64,000 nucleotides of DNA from Geothrix fuzhouensis (GTDB lineage Bacteria; Acidobacteriota; Holophagae; Holophagales; Holophagaceae): assembly GCF_024609325.1 (NCBI RefSeq), contig NZ_JANHMQ010000005.1, forward strand, positions 144,968 to 208,967, in the 5' to 3' direction. The translations under genes were made by a program, and so were the position numbers. The notes under the pieces were generated by a model, which ran no database searches, was not told the origin of the DNA, and was given only the letters and a program-made list of their open reading frames with translations. Shown in pieces: positions 32,909 to 43,066 of the stretch. Positions within the stretch are counted from its first letter, which is position 1; every line of letters begins with the position of its first letter.

Positions 32909-34068
32909 GGGTTCAGAATAACCGGCTCGGGATAGGTGTCGGGATGAGCGGGGTCGAAGATCTCGTGGCTCCAGAAGAGGGTCAGCAAGTCGCGGTCGCC
33001 CACGTTGGTGATCTCGTGCGTGTGGAAGGTCGGCATGTCCACATAGCTGGGCTCAGCGCCATTGACCCGGAACACCTTCACCTCGTCGTCAAACAGGCGC
33101 CGGATGCGGATCTCCGCTTCGCCGTCCACCACCAGGAACCGCTCCACCTTGTGGTGGTGGTAGTGCCGCCCGCGCGTGATGCCCGGGTGCGTGGTGGACA
33201 GGAAGGCCTGCCCCCCGTGCTGGGACTTCACGGCTTCGAAGAGGCCACCCCGGGCATCCGTGTGGAGCTTCATGCGCACCGGATAGTGTTCTGGATACAG
33301 GTACGACCGGTAGGTATTGAAGAAGTCCAGGTCCAGGAGATCGGAAAGGTCGGGGATGATGCCCGCTTGATAGGTTTCATGCAAAGACCTAAGTCGGCCG
33401 AGGGCCTCTGACACCCGCATGGGCGCCCCCTCCACACGAACCTGCCCAGAGGTGGTGCCATCCAACGCCAACTCCAGAAACCTCGCCGCCACCCGCTGGG
33501 CGTGGATCAGCTCCAGCTGGCCGTCCTGGATGATCTGCGGTGCCTCGCCCTTGGCCAGCTGATGACAGAAGGTGGCGAAGCCGCTGTTGTAGAAGGGCCT
33601 TCCGCCTTCCCCGAACAGGTGTGGCAGGATCACATCCACGTAGCGGGCGCCCCGGGACTTGGCCCAGTTCTCCAAGATCTTCGACGCTTCGCGCTTGGAA
33701 CGGCCGAAGGCGGTATCGCCGAGGGCGTGGATGGAATTGGCGAAAAGGATCGTGGGGGCGATACCCTGAAGATCCAGCGCAGCCGTGAGCTTTCGGGCCA
33801 ACTCAATGTTGGTCTCATAGACCTCGGACTCGGGGCCACGGTTCATGCCCGCCAAATGAAGGACCACCGAAGGGGAGCCGGTCGCCTGCTCCAGGGATTC
33901 AGAAGACACAAAGTCCGTTTGGAATACCGGCGTTGAAGCAAGACCTGTGGCGTGTTTGAAATGGCAACGCAAATGCCAGCCGAGAAAGCCCTCAGCACCG
34001 GTGATGGCTATGGGAATTAAATCATTCGGCACAACCCCCCGTTTCAGAATGTCCCTAGATTGTTCCAT
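32905..34068 (-). CDS. fnlB: CapF/WbjC/FnlB-like reductase with C-terminal cupin
   Basis: A bifunctional enzyme of UDP-L-FucNAc synthesis. The N-terminal Rossmann domain (ITGAEGFLGWHL) is an NADPH-dependent reductase. The C-terminal cupin (from about residue 260, GITRGRHYHHHKVERFLVV) is a C3-epimerase. This architecture is specific to CapF/WbjC. The product is about 387 residues with the ATG at 34068, overlapping the upstream FkbM-type gene by 14 bases; a GTG nine codons earlier is possible. Coupled to the epimerase gene downstream. Confidence 0.87.
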   Translation of the reverse strand: MEQSRDILKRGVVPNDLIPIAITGAEGFLGWHLRCHFKHATGLASTPVFQTDFVSSESLEQATGSPSVVLHLAGMNRGPESEVYETNIELARKLTAALDLQGIAPTILFANSIHALGDTAFGRSKREASKILENWAKSRGARYVDVILPHLFGEGGRPFYNSGFATFCHQLAKGEAPQIIQDGQLELIHAQRVAARFLELALDGTTSGQVRVEGAPMRVSEALGRLRSLHETYQAGIIPDLSDLLDLDFFNTYRSYLYPEHYPVRMKLHTDARGGLFEAVKSQHGGQAFLSTTHPGITRGRHYHHHKVERFLVVDGEAEIRIRRLFDDEVKVFRVNGAEPSYVDMPTFHTHEITNVGDRDLLTLFWSHEIFDPAHPDTYPEPVILNP

Positions 34069-34939
34069 TGACCAACCGATACCGCTTCGATGCACGAACC
34101 CGCGCCGCGACTACCGCAGGGTCCCGGACGAATACGGTGTTGCCATCGGTTAGCGAAGTATCCACAAGCTGGCGGTGGAACGGGTCATAGCCATAGGCTG
34201 AAAAGCCATGGTCTAGCATCAAGGAAACAAGTTCTGAATCTTCGATGCCATACCGGGTACCACTCCCATTTGTCTCCATCACGACTGCAAGCAGCCGCGG
34301 GTCGTCCAATGTGCTGCTTGCACCCAAAAGCACCGATCGTTCATGCCCTTCGACATCAATCTTGATGAGTACCGGGACATCCTGGCTAACAAGCTTGTCT
34401 AAGGTTTGAACGGGAACCTCAATTGCTGGATGATCTTCTCCTAATGTAAGAATATGGTTCACAGTGTCTAAATCTTTCGTGAAACGCAATGTTCCAGGAG
34501 CATCTGACAAGCCGACTTGACATGCGCGAACTCGGCCAGAAATACCATTCAGTGCGATGTTCCGCTCAAGGTGAGCATATGTTTCAGGAATGGGCTCTAC
34601 CGCCGTCACGCGGGCCCCGACCGCACCTCCGGCTAGGACCGTGTAGCTTCCAACATTCGCGCCAACATCCAGGAAATGATCCTCGGGCCGCAGTAGGTGC
34701 AGCACGAATGCCATGTCTCGTACCTCGTGCAGCCCGCAGTACCAGTTGCCCGTAGCCCCCGTCATGCCATGCGTTGCGAACAGAGAAGTCTCATCCGCAA
34801 AAGGAAGGGCGATGGGGCCCACCATCACCCGCGAAGCCAACTGCCAGCGGACCACGCGGCCTAAGGCCTTCAGCCTCCCACCAGTGTTCAGGGGGTGGTT
34901 CCACACAAATGTGGTCAAATGCAATAGGCCCATAAGCAT
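34055..34939 (-). CDS. FkbM-family methyltransferase
   Basis: A 294-residue AdoMet-dependent methyltransferase. The core motifs are DVGANVGSYTVLAGG (AdoMet binding), VEPIPETYAHLERNIALN and IKIDVEGHE (the conserved Asp-Val-Glu-Gly-His). The N-terminal 70 residues are a short helical extension. FkbM enzymes O-methylate hydroxyls of polyketides and sugars. In this locus a role in methylating the repeat unit is likely, but the target residue is not knowable. The first Met is at 34939 and a second two codons later. The 3' end overlaps the CapF-like gene. Confidence 0.85.
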   Translation of the reverse strand: MLMGLLHLTTFVWNHPLNTGGRLKALGRVVRWQLASRVMVGPIALPFADETSLFATHGMTGATGNWYCGLHEVRDMAFVLHLLRPEDHFLDVGANVGSYTVLAGGAVGARVTAVEPIPETYAHLERNIALNGISGRVRACQVGLSDAPGTLRFTKDLDTVNHILTLGEDHPAIEVPVQTLDKLVSQDVPVLIKIDVEGHERSVLLGASSTLDDPRLLAVVMETNGSGTRYGIEDSELVSLMLDHGFSAYGYDPFHRQLVDTSLTDGNTVFVRDPAVVAARVRASKRYRLVNGTI

Positions 34940-35027
34940 TACCTCAATACGCTAGCGGACAAGAATCGATCGGCGCTCGAACCAATCACCAATTATTTTC
35001 TGATGATGGGGCAAATCAGCGTAACAT

Positions 35028-36071
35028 TTAATCAGGACCTTTCTTCTGCATCCGCTGTTCCATCTCATGAACCATTTCCGCTACCACCTCGTCCCATGAT
35101 TTCAGGTTCTTGCCTGAAAGATTTGTACGCTTGACATGCAAGAATGGAGTCTTGACCGCATCAATCCTAACAATGTCGAAAGACTCCTCATTCAATAGCT
35201 CGCGATGAGGACCGATATATGAAATGTATGATTCTTCCGCTAGGAAAATACCTTCGGCGGCTGCATTATAGGAATTTTCAATTCTTGTGGCAGAAATATA
35301 GTACTTGGTTTTTCGCAGGCATGAGATTACCTCTGAACGTGGGAGCAGCCCCAATTCCATTGTACAGGGGTCTCGGCTTATTACCGTAGGGACTCCGGCC
35401 TTATCGCCAATAACTAGGAGACCTAGGTCAGGATCCCGCTCGCGCAACATCTGGAAAATTCGATAGCAATCCTCGAGTGCCTTGTAACTGTATGTCCCAA
35501 GGACTACTGCCGTACTTTCCGTCGGGCCGCATGTTCCTCCGGATAAATGGGCAAGTTCATCATCACTCCCGTTGACGGAGAGGATCAATTTCTCCTCATA
35601 CTCGCTGGGTATGAGCCCTAGAGAGCTAAGTGACTCTGCTGAGATGATATCTGCGTGGCGCAGATTGCGCCGTATCAAGCCGCCAAGGAAGTAGAATTTC
35701 AGGCGATCGGCCGCTGAAAGCGGGATGCCCCGCCAGGAAAAGGGCAGCACGTTGCTGACATGAAACCAATTGAGGAGGCCTACTCGCCCATAGATAGGGA
35801 TCCCGTATGAGTAATAGAGTTCTGGTATGCCGATTTCTCTGAGGATACCTCTCAGGTAGGCGCAGTCATGAAAAAACCTGCCGAATTTGGATTGTTGGAC
35901 AAAGAAGTATCGATTATTTGGGTATTCGTCGCGCAGCGAGATTGCATTTGGATGAACGATGAACCACGCTCCGCCTCGGCGGTCAAACCATCTAGCGTAC
36001 TCCTCAAGGCGTTTACGCCCCCCCCCCATATAGGAGGCTGCGAAGTTGAATAAGTACTTGTGGCAGATCAT
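35028..36071 (-). CDS. Glycosyltransferase-like protein of the polysaccharide locus
   Basis: The 347-residue protein has a GT-B-like appearance without a strong family signature. The N-terminal half contains [20 protein letters not shown] and the middle [23 protein letters not shown]. The C-terminal half has [21 protein letters not shown] and [22 protein letters not shown], which look like the donor domain with a nucleotide-sugar loop. GC is lower than in the flanking export genes. It probably adds one sugar to the repeat unit. It overlaps the UDP-xylose synthase gene by four bases, which links its likely donor supply to that enzyme. Confidence 0.6.
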   Translation of the reverse strand: MICHKYLFNFAASYMGGGRKRLEEYARWFDRRGGAWFIVHPNAISLRDEYPNNRYFFVQQSKFGRFFHDCAYLRGILREIGIPELYYSYGIPIYGRVGLLNWFHVSNVLPFSWRGIPLSAADRLKFYFLGGLIRRNLRHADIISAESLSSLGLIPSEYEEKLILSVNGSDDELAHLSGGTCGPTESTAVVLGTYSYKALEDCYRIFQMLRERDPDLGLLVIGDKAGVPTVISRDPCTMELGLLPRSEVISCLRKTKYYISATRIENSYNAAAEGIFLAEESYISYIGPHRELLNEESFDIVRIDAVKTPFLHVKRTNLSGKNLKSWDEVVAEMVHEMEQRMQKKGPD

Positions 36072-37045
36072 GCTCCACCCTTAGTCATGGCCACTTGAGT
36101 TCTCCTGAAATATTCCACAGTCGCCGCGAGCCCTTCATCTAGATTTACTTTTGGGACCCAGTTCAGGGCCTTCCGTGCTTGTGTGATATCGGGTTTTCTT
36201 CGCTTCGGATCATCCACAGGCATTGGTACACTCAAGAGTTTCGATTCCCCCCCAGTGATTTTGATGATCTTCTCGGCCAGTTCACCGATCGTCGTTTCCA
36301 CTGGATTCCCCAAATTCACCGGACCACAGAAGGCGTCGGGGGTTCCCATGAGTCGGATCAATCCATCGATCAGGTCGTCTACGAAGCAAAAGGAACGGGT
36401 CTGACCGCCATCACCACTGATCGTAATTGGATCACCGCGGAGTGCCTGGACTATGAAATTTGAGACTACACGCCCGTCATTAGGATGCATACGCGGCCCG
36501 TATGTATTGAAAATTCTAGCCACCTTGATACAAAGATTGTGCTGCCTCCGGTAGTCGAAAAATAAGGTCTCGGCACACCGCTTCCCCTCGTCATAGCAAG
36601 CCCGAGGTCCGATAGGGTTCACATTGCCCCAGTATTCTTCCTGTTGAGGATGGACGGCAGGGTCCCCATAAACTTCGCTGGTTGACGCTTGCAGAATTTT
36701 TGCCTTTACTCGTTTAGCTAAACCCAACATATTTATGGCCCCGTGCACACTTGTCTTTGTCGTCTGGACGGGATCGAATTGGTAATGAATTGGTGAAGCT
36801 GGACATGCTAAGTTATAGATTTCATCTACTTCTACATAAAGAGGGAAGGTCACATCGTGGCGGAGAAGCTCGAAGTTTGGATTTTTAACCAAGTGGGCAA
36901 CATTGCGTTTTGATCCGGTGAAGAAGTTGTCCACACAAAGCACTTCGTGCCCTTCAGTCAACAACCTTTCGCAGAGATGCGAGCCTAAAAACCCTGCGCC
37001 ACCTGTAACCATGACACGTTTGACACTGTCCCGTAGATAATTCAC
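36068..37045 (-). CDS. uxs: UDP-glucuronate decarboxylase (UDP-xylose synthase)
   Basis: The 325-residue SDR enzyme turns UDP-glucuronate into UDP-xylose. GGAGFLG (residues 15-21) starts the NAD-binding fold; [15 protein letters not shown] is the UXS-specific segment; the catalytic YDEGKR tyrosine-lysine pair lies around residue 145, preceded by STSEVYGDP. The start is a GTG with GGAGG just upstream. UDP-glucuronate itself would have to come from a UDP-glucose dehydrogenase; the dehydrogenase in this window is of the HexNAc type, so a second one should be elsewhere. It overlaps the neighbouring glycosyltransferase-like gene. Confidence 0.9.
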   Translation of the reverse strand: MNYLRDSVKRVMVTGGAGFLGSHLCERLLTEGHEVLCVDNFFTGSKRNVAHLVKNPNFELLRHDVTFPLYVEVDEIYNLACPASPIHYQFDPVQTTKTSVHGAINMLGLAKRVKAKILQASTSEVYGDPAVHPQQEEYWGNVNPIGPRACYDEGKRCAETLFFDYRRQHNLCIKVARIFNTYGPRMHPNDGRVVSNFIVQALRGDPITISGDGGQTRSFCFVDDLIDGLIRLMGTPDAFCGPVNLGNPVETTIGELAEKIIKITGGESKLLSVPMPVDDPKRRKPDITQARKALNWVPKVNLDEGLAATVEYFRRTQVAMTKGGA

Positions 37046-37056
37046 CTTGCCTCCAT

Positions 37057-38163
37057 TTAGACTTGGGGGGTTAATCTTGCATCATCCACAAGCTTGTGCA
37101 CCAAGCCTGCCACATTGGCAGCCCAGTGTACCGGCGCGTAAGGGCACGCCATGGTCGCGCTACGTGCGCCCATTACCGGCCATTCACTATACCGTTCGTG
37201 CATCGCCCGAAGCGCCATCGAGATGGCTTCGCTCGAAGATTCACCGAGGAGCACACCGTTAAAATTGTCTCGCAGCACCTCCGCGGATGCACCGCAACCG
37301 ATGCCAGCAATCAGGGGTAACCCAGCCGCACAAGCCTCCACGAGGGCTACAGCCCAAGGGTCGTAACGGCTGGGCAGGACAAAGCACCCGGCATCGACCA
37401 TGGTCTCACCCATGTTTTCGGGCTGGATAAACCCAAGGTCGCTCATGCCTTGCGTTCCCCTGATCTCTTCGGCCAAAATTCCCTGCCCACAAAACCGAAA
37501 GTCCATGGGCTCACTAACCTTCGCCCGGTAGGAGCGGTATCCTGCGATGAGTTCTTGGACCCCCTTCACGGGAATGTATCTCCCAACGAACTGGAAGGAT
37601 CGTGGCCAGCCTGGGAGATTTACCCTCTTGACGTGGGCTGCATGCCATCTCGGAACGTCGGCAGGGTAGAGTCCGCTGTGTATTTTCATGTGTGGGATGT
37701 GCCACCATCGATGCAGAAATTCTCGCCCCCGTTCGCCGGGCACGAAGAACGCATCGATTTGGCGAAGGTAGTTCCATAGGCGGACGCGCCCCAACATCTG
37801 GCGGACCGGGTTGTGCAGTGTCGTATCTAGGCAAAGAACGATCTGGCACCCATAAATTCGTTTTTGGTGGACAAGCTGGGTGTAAGCGGGATTTCCCCAA
37901 CCACTCACAAAAATCACCGCTGGAGCGAAGTCGCTGGCGACCTGCCGAACGAGGGATGCATTCACGGCCGTCTCTTTCCCTAAGAGGGTGAGCCAAGGCC
38001 GAGGATCCCCGGGTTCAAACGCGTTATTTTTATCCGCGAGGCCTGCCCCACCTGTTAGCACACGCAGTTCAATATCATCCCTGGTGGCCAGACTATCCCA
38101 GCCCGAGAGGGCATAGCCCGTGATTTCTGTGCTCAGAATGAGTACCTTTATCGGCGTTGCCAT
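37057..38163 (-). CDS. GT4-type glycosyltransferase
   Basis: A 368-residue GT-B glycosyltransferase. The N-terminal part begins [26 protein letters not shown]. The middle has [20 protein letters not shown] (start of the GT4 donor domain), and [22 protein letters not shown] contains the retaining GT4 E-x7-E motif. It is one of four glycosyltransferase-like genes of the minus-strand block. Donor and acceptor are unknown. It is 11 bases from the UDP-xylose synthase gene, so xylosyl transfer is one option among several. Confidence 0.82.
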   Translation of the reverse strand: MATPIKVLILSTEITGYALSGWDSLATRDDIELRVLTGGAGLADKNNAFEPGDPRPWLTLLGKETAVNASLVRQVASDFAPAVIFVSGWGNPAYTQLVHQKRIYGCQIVLCLDTTLHNPVRQMLGRVRLWNYLRQIDAFFVPGERGREFLHRWWHIPHMKIHSGLYPADVPRWHAAHVKRVNLPGWPRSFQFVGRYIPVKGVQELIAGYRSYRAKVSEPMDFRFCGQGILAEEIRGTQGMSDLGFIQPENMGETMVDAGCFVLPSRYDPWAVALVEACAAGLPLIAGIGCGASAEVLRDNFNGVLLGESSSEAISMALRAMHERYSEWPVMGARSATMACPYAPVHWAANVAGLVHKLVDDARLTPQV

Positions 38164-38199
38164 CTCTCTCCCTGACGTGACCTCATAACCTACCTTTAC

Positions 38200-39375
38200 T
38201 TACTTTCGGTGACAATTAAGCACACCACAGAGATGTTGCTCTAGATCTATTCCGAGGGACTCGAAACTATATCGAGCAATGTCCTTTCTCGGATAACGCC
38301 TTGTCCACATGTTACGATTCGCTATAAAGAACTCCGCTAGCTCGGCACCGGCACACCGTGGCAAGCAGAAGGTGCCTTCAAATTTCTCAAGGAGTTCAGT
38401 AGTAGCGCCCTGCTCTCCGCAATATACGATAGGCAAGCCTGTTCGCAGGTAGGAATAGGTTTTCAGCGGAACAGTAGGACTAGGCACCCTCTCGCCAGGA
38501 GGCATGAGTAGGAGCAATACATCGCACTCATTCATCTTGGCGGCACTTTCGATTGGTGTAAGAAACGGGAATTGACCCAGCAATTCGGAAGGAATGCCGC
38601 TGAAAGGGGTGCCAGAACCCATGTAGGCAGAAATCTGCCACTGTGCCTGTTGATTCTGAGATATCCATTGCCTAGCCATCCCACTTAGCACACGTGAAAC
38701 GAATCCTCCGTAACCCGAGCCAACATAACCCACTCGGGCCCGTACGGAGCGGCACCCGTCAGACGCTAGGCCATTGAATTCGCTCTCGTTGAAGCCATTT
38801 GTCAGAACCACAACCTTCTCTCCTGCTGCTGGATGCCGAGCGATGAACTGTTCTCGCATCTGTCGCGTGTTTGCGAGTATAAGTGTGGCCTCTTGCACCA
38901 TCCGCAATTCAAGTTCACGAGCGCGATGCTTATGCAGCGGTGTAAGGAACCGAGTACGGTGGTTTCCGACCCAGTCGTCCCTTAGATCCGCGATATAAGG
39001 AGTCCCCCATTTTGAGTGGAGGACCATGCCTGCCTCTTGAATTCCGTGCGGGGGGCTCGATATGAAAATTAGATCCGTGTCCGCCTTTAGCCCAAGAATC
39101 CGCGGGTCCTCTATAATTTCGCGCGCCCATGGGCCTGCGGGATCGGGCAAACTGACGATTCGGTGATAAATTCGTGCCGGGCCCTCCCGAAAGCGGGATG
39201 GAATGGAAAACAATCGGACACAATACTTATTGATTTCGTCCGTTTCCGCCACTTTAACAGCGGTAACGAGAGTAATCTCGTGCCCTCGCCTCGCGAGGGA
39301 ACATATGAGAGCTCGCACTCGAATACTGAACGCGCCTAGAGAAACGGCATCGTAAGAAATAAAAAGAATCTTCAT
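38200..39375 (-). CDS. GT4-like glycosyltransferase
   Basis: A 391-residue GT-B glycosyltransferase. It opens with MKILFISYDAVSLGAFSIRV and has ADLRDDWVGNHR in the acceptor domain, a segment shared with group 1 transferases. ANTRQMREQF and NGFNESEFNG mark the domain border. The donor-site acidic pair is less clear than in its neighbour. Substrates are unknown. The gene abuts the Wzy-like gene and lies in the AT-richer part of the locus, where specificity genes typically sit. Confidence 0.75.
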   Translation of the reverse strand: MKILFISYDAVSLGAFSIRVRALICSLARRGHEITLVTAVKVAETDEINKYCVRLFSIPSRFREGPARIYHRIVSLPDPAGPWAREIIEDPRILGLKADTDLIFISSPPHGIQEAGMVLHSKWGTPYIADLRDDWVGNHRTRFLTPLHKHRARELELRMVQEATLILANTRQMREQFIARHPAAGEKVVVLTNGFNESEFNGLASDGCRSVRARVGYVGSGYGGFVSRVLSGMARQWISQNQQAQWQISAYMGSGTPFSGIPSELLGQFPFLTPIESAAKMNECDVLLLLMPPGERVPSPTVPLKTYSYLRTGLPIVYCGEQGATTELLEKFEGTFCLPRCAGAELAEFFIANRNMWTRRYPRKDIARYSFESLGIDLEQHLCGVLNCHRK

Positions 39376-40692
39376 TCAACCACCGATCGTTTTAGTGTGC
39401 TTGTCCGGGCACAGTTGGGACCCTGGCACCCCTGGCCAACGGGCCGATTTTCTGACCGGGCTTCGGTCGGGAAAGAAAATCGCAATCATGGAAATTAAAA
39501 TTATGATGGAAATATGATAGAGGTTGCCTGGTAGATTGCCGAGGCGATAATAGAAAACACCCTGAATCATGAATTGAGAATACATCGCTACTGCAAGCGT
39601 GTATGCCAACGCACTTCTGTGCTTACACCAAAGTAGCCCCCCAGTCGTCATGATTGTGAAGGCAAAGGAAAGCAATATGACGGAGGGCCAACCGGCCACC
39701 GAGTAAAAGTCTGTGAGGAATGTTCCAAAGGACCATTGGAAAACCTCTACTCTCCTTACTTCCTGTCCTCCGTAAAATTGAGCTACTAATGGAAACCTAT
39801 TGGCAGGTCCGTAAAATAAAGTCAATTTGTCTACGGTTTCCGAGAAAACATAGGGCTGGCTACCAAAATAGCCAACTGTTCCTGAGGCATACCCCCCAGT
39901 CGAATCTGCAAACCGGTCCTTTGTGGCGAGGGACATGTAGACAATTCCAAGTGAGATCAATAAAATGATCGCGACAGCTACGCGGTGGCGCGTTCGGGGC
40001 CTGAGTCCAGGGGACACCACCCATAATCCGAGCAAAAGTGCCGGGACAGCCCACACAACCCCATCCCTTGCCCCGAAAACGGCGGCATGGACAAAAACTA
40101 GGCCGACGCCAACCGCTGCAATTATAATGCGAATCATTCCCATTTTTCGGACCAGCGCCACAAATAATAACAAAGCGAATATGATGTAATAAGATGAGGT
40201 GGCAACCGCCATGGTGGTGAAAAATGTTTCAGGCAACACTGATTTATGGAGCGAATTTAAATTATAACGTGTGGCAGCAAAACCCTGAATATAAATGACG
40301 CTGATAGCAAAAGGCATAAGATAGATAAAGGAAAATAAGATTAATGGACTACTCCATAGAAAAAGGCTCGGCACGAGCTTATGACCCACAACCCGCCTTC
40401 CATCTGGCCGGTCAATAATAAAGATCGGTATCAATGTAATACAAAGGAGTGCTGTATATCCGAACATTCTGGCCCAGGTCACGTTCATGGAAAAGGATGG
40501 AGCAAGATCCGCACTAAAGAATAGACTCGCTAATGACATAAAAAAATACAATCCAACAATCAATTTCCCTGGGTGCAATAAATCGCCAGGCCTCTGACGC
40601 GCTAAGGCCCATAACATAGCCCCCATCACAAACAAAGGTAAGAAGATAGGCGCTGGAGTATTGAAAAGCACTGGATTCATTAGGAAATTCAT
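39376..40692 (-). CDS. wzy: Polytopic membrane protein, O-antigen/exopolysaccharide polymerase candidate (Wzy)
   Basis: A 438-residue protein with about ten to twelve hydrophobic helices and a long periplasmic loop in its second half (around residues 260-330, rich in Phe, Tyr and Gly). That layout is typical of Wzy polymerases that join lipid-linked repeat units at the periplasmic face. The primary sequence is poorly conserved in this family, so the call rests on topology and on the neighbouring wzx. The start chosen (ATG 40692) is preceded by GGGGGGT; a TTG seven codons earlier is possible. Low GC. The C-terminus ends in a polar tail. Confidence 0.7.
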   Translation of the reverse strand: MNFLMNPVLFNTPAPIFLPLFVMGAMLWALARQRPGDLLHPGKLIVGLYFFMSLASLFFSADLAPSFSMNVTWARMFGYTALLCITLIPIFIIDRPDGRRVVGHKLVPSLFLWSSPLILFSFIYLMPFAISVIYIQGFAATRYNLNSLHKSVLPETFFTTMAVATSSYYIIFALLLFVALVRKMGMIRIIIAAVGVGLVFVHAAVFGARDGVVWAVPALLLGLWVVSPGLRPRTRHRVAVAIILLISLGIVYMSLATKDRFADSTGGYASGTVGYFGSQPYVFSETVDKLTLFYGPANRFPLVAQFYGGQEVRRVEVFQWSFGTFLTDFYSVAGWPSVILLSFAFTIMTTGGLLWCKHRSALAYTLAVAMYSQFMIQGVFYYRLGNLPGNLYHISIIILISMIAIFFPDRSPVRKSARWPGVPGSQLCPDKHTKTIGG

Positions 40693-40767
40693 ACCCCCCA
40701 AGATAAATAACAATTATATTGCACGTTCAAACAAAATATTGAGTAATTTCATCTTACATTGCCGTAA

Positions 40768-41379
40768 CTAAGCATCAGGCCATTCTGCAGCAAAAAACAT
40801 CTGATTTTCAATCATTTGTCGAACCATACTGTTATCACGTTCTCCCACAATTCGCTGAGGTGATCCCACGACAATGGCCCCTTCTGGGATATCTCTAGAA
40901 ACAACCGTTCCCATCCCGATAACGGCACCATCACCTATTGTCACACCAGGTGTTATCCTTACATCCATGCCGATCCAAACTCCCTGACCAATGGATACAC
41001 TCTTGCGGATGTATGAATTATCGTAAGGAATATGGTTCACCCTTGTGTTGTGATTAGCTGTATATATGGTGATGTTCCTTGAGAGAACGCTTCCATCTCC
41101 GATTTTCAAGCCTCCTAGACAAAAGAGAAAACACCCTCGACCGATTCGCACATGGGGACCGATTGTCAACCCTTCCGGATAATTGACCCATACTCTCCCT
41201 AAAAATCGACTAGTAGGATCCATGCGTTTGACTTGAGATTGGCAATAGAGTCCCCACGCTTTTTGCCACTGCGGTATAATTAGGCGATCTAAGATGGTTA
41301 TTGGAATTTTGAGCAATTTGGGATGCAGAATAGTTGCCCAAATTGCTTTACGAACCAACCTCGTTAAAACTTTAAACAT
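40768..41379 (-). CDS. Hexapeptide-repeat O-acetyltransferase (maltose/galactoside acetyltransferase type)
   Basis: A 203-residue protein with an N-terminal helical part and a left-handed beta-helix from about residue 70. The repeat rhythm is visible in GLTIGPHVRIGRGCFLF, GLKIGDGSVLSRNITIY and VRITPGVTIGDGAVIGMG. The catalytic His is in YTANHNTRVN, and VVGSPQRIVGE closes the fold, as in the CysE/LacA/NodL group. It probably O-acetylates a sugar of the repeat unit. It sits between the wzy and wzx candidates in the AT-rich island. Confidence 0.8.
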   Translation of the reverse strand: MFKVLTRLVRKAIWATILHPKLLKIPITILDRLIIPQWQKAWGLYCQSQVKRMDPTSRFLGRVWVNYPEGLTIGPHVRIGRGCFLFCLGGLKIGDGSVLSRNITIYTANHNTRVNHIPYDNSYIRKSVSIGQGVWIGMDVRITPGVTIGDGAVIGMGTVVSRDIPEGAIVVGSPQRIVGERDNSMVRQMIENQMFFAAEWPDA

Positions 41380-41421
41380 AAAACAACTACCTCCTCCCTA
41401 ATCAACTCTATGCTTATTAAA

Positions 41422-42888
41422 TCACTGTCTAACCGTTAACCGCAAAAAAGGGGAATAATTTTTTCTATGGAAGATAAGCCATCCTCCAGTTACTGCGAAA
41501 AACGTAATACTTCTAATTACAAAAGCAATGATTCCTGATAATTCAGCCACCAAGATTCCTGCAGTAAACCAAACGCCGAGCGATACGATGCCGAGTCCCA
41601 AGGGCAGGAGGTGAGCCATAAGAAAGTCCTCTCCGCGAATCGGCGAACCAGATGCGCAATAAAATGCAGATGGGGCGAAAATCGCTACATTTGCGAAAAC
41701 AAATATTTTTACCATCGTAAGTGGAGTTGTAAAAAATATGGTGCAATAAGACAACACCATGAACGCACCGTGCCATAAACCCCATACGAAATAACGTCGG
41801 CTTTTTCCAGAAGCGATCAGCAAGGTTCCCAAAATCCCTACTGTGGACTGAAAAATCCCTGCAACTGCAAACAGGCGGAAATACGGAATGGCTTCAGCCC
41901 ATTGATTCCCCAGCAGCGACGGCACCAGAAAGTCAGCACCGAGGGCTAACCACAACATGCTCGGTACACATAACAACGCGTTGATTTGAGTGATGGTGAC
42001 AAAATATCGTCTGAACCGTGGTAGATCTTCCTGGAGGGCACTTAGGGCCGGGATGCAAACAGCAGTCAGCGGCCCACGGATCATAGTAATAGGGAGGGTG
42101 ATAAGCTCAAGAGCTTTGCTGTAGAAACCGAGTATTACAGCACCGTATAATCTTCCAATCAGGATATTGTCTACATTCTTCGAGAAGTAGTTTACGAAGT
42201 CAAAGGCCATGATGTTTCCGCCAAAGGCGACCATCGCGCGAATCCCTGCGGTACCGTGGGGTCGAGTTGGTAACCAGGGGAGATAACCCCAGATGAGGAG
42301 ATTGTAAGCCCCCCCTTTTACAACCTGCATTGCAACAAGGGCCCATACGCCCGCCCCGCGGAAGACCAAGAATAGCCCGGCAAGTGCCCCAAGGATTGCG
42401 CTGGCTGTCTCGGCCACTGCCACCTTGTTGAACAGCATCTTCCGCTTGAGAATCGCGGCGTGCTGAACTGAGATGCCACTCAGGAAAAAGACAGTAGACA
42501 TAGTCAGCGTCAAGGGGATGACTTGGGGGGTTTTATAGAGTGCAGCTACAGGCCAAGCGGAGACTGCGGCGACCAGGGTCAGGGCAAGGCCAACGAAGGC
42601 GTTGATCCAGAAAAGGACGTTGAGTTGTTCGTAGCTGACTTCCTGCATCTGGATGGTGGCGTAGGAGAGGCCAAGTTCCTTAAAAATGATGATGAAGCCA
42701 GTCAGGGTGGACACCATCCCAAATAAGCCGAATTCCTTGGGCGAGAGGTAACGAGCAAGCATAATACCCACAGCGATCTGCACCACCAAGGCCATTGCCC
42801 GGGCCACGGCCATAAAGATACCGCCTGATATCAGCCCTCTTCGTATGCTGGCTCCCTCTATTCGAGCCGTGAGGTTTTCACGATCCAA
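41422..42888 (-). CDS. wzx: Polysaccharide flippase, PST/WzxC-type
   Basis: A 488-residue MATE/MVF-like membrane protein with about twelve to fourteen helices. The N-terminal part (VARAMALVVQIAVGIMLARYLSP-like, then EFGLFGMV and FIIIFKELGLSYATIQ) matches the polysaccharide transport family that flips lipid-linked repeat units. NYFSKNVDNILIGRLYGAVILGFYSKA is another family segment. It presumably works with the wzy candidate and the wza-wzb-wzc genes. Lower GC than the export genes and a probable promoter-rich, AT-rich gap of about 180 bases lies upstream (42889-43066). Confidence 0.85.
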   Translation of the reverse strand: MDRENLTARIEGASIRRGLISGGIFMAVARAMALVVQIAVGIMLARYLSPKEFGLFGMVSTLTGFIIIFKELGLSYATIQMQEVSYEQLNVLFWINAFVGLALTLVAAVSAWPVAALYKTPQVIPLTLTMSTVFFLSGISVQHAAILKRKMLFNKVAVAETASAILGALAGLFLVFRGAGVWALVAMQVVKGGAYNLLIWGYLPWLPTRPHGTAGIRAMVAFGGNIMAFDFVNYFSKNVDNILIGRLYGAVILGFYSKALELITLPITMIRGPLTAVCIPALSALQEDLPRFRRYFVTITQINALLCVPSMLWLALGADFLVPSLLGNQWAEAIPYFRLFAVAGIFQSTVGILGTLLIASGKSRRYFVWGLWHGAFMVLSYCTIFFTTPLTMVKIFVFANVAIFAPSAFYCASGSPIRGEDFLMAHLLPLGLGIVSLGVWFTAGILVAELSGIIAFVIRSITFFAVTGGWLIFHRKNYSPFLRLTVRQ

Positions 42889-43066
42889 AAAACATCCTTT
42901 TCATAAATATATTATTGATCTTAATTCATTGACTGAGAATTTTATATTATTGCCACGAATTAAATCTTTTTAGCAATGGAGGGTCGCCAATTAGAATTTA
43001 TAAAATATGCGATCTAACTCTTATTTTATAAGCATATGGAATTAGATACGACATTTTTTGGTTTTT
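42889..43066. other. Very AT-rich intergenic segment inside the locus
   Basis: About 180 bases with GC far below the window average and several A/T runs, including TTTTTTGGTTTTTTT near 43053-43067. No gene or known motif is seen. It separates the conserved wza-wzb-wzc-tviB genes from the variable wzx-wzy part and may hold a promoter reading into wzx or serve as an H-NS-like silenced junction. Confidence 0.4.
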
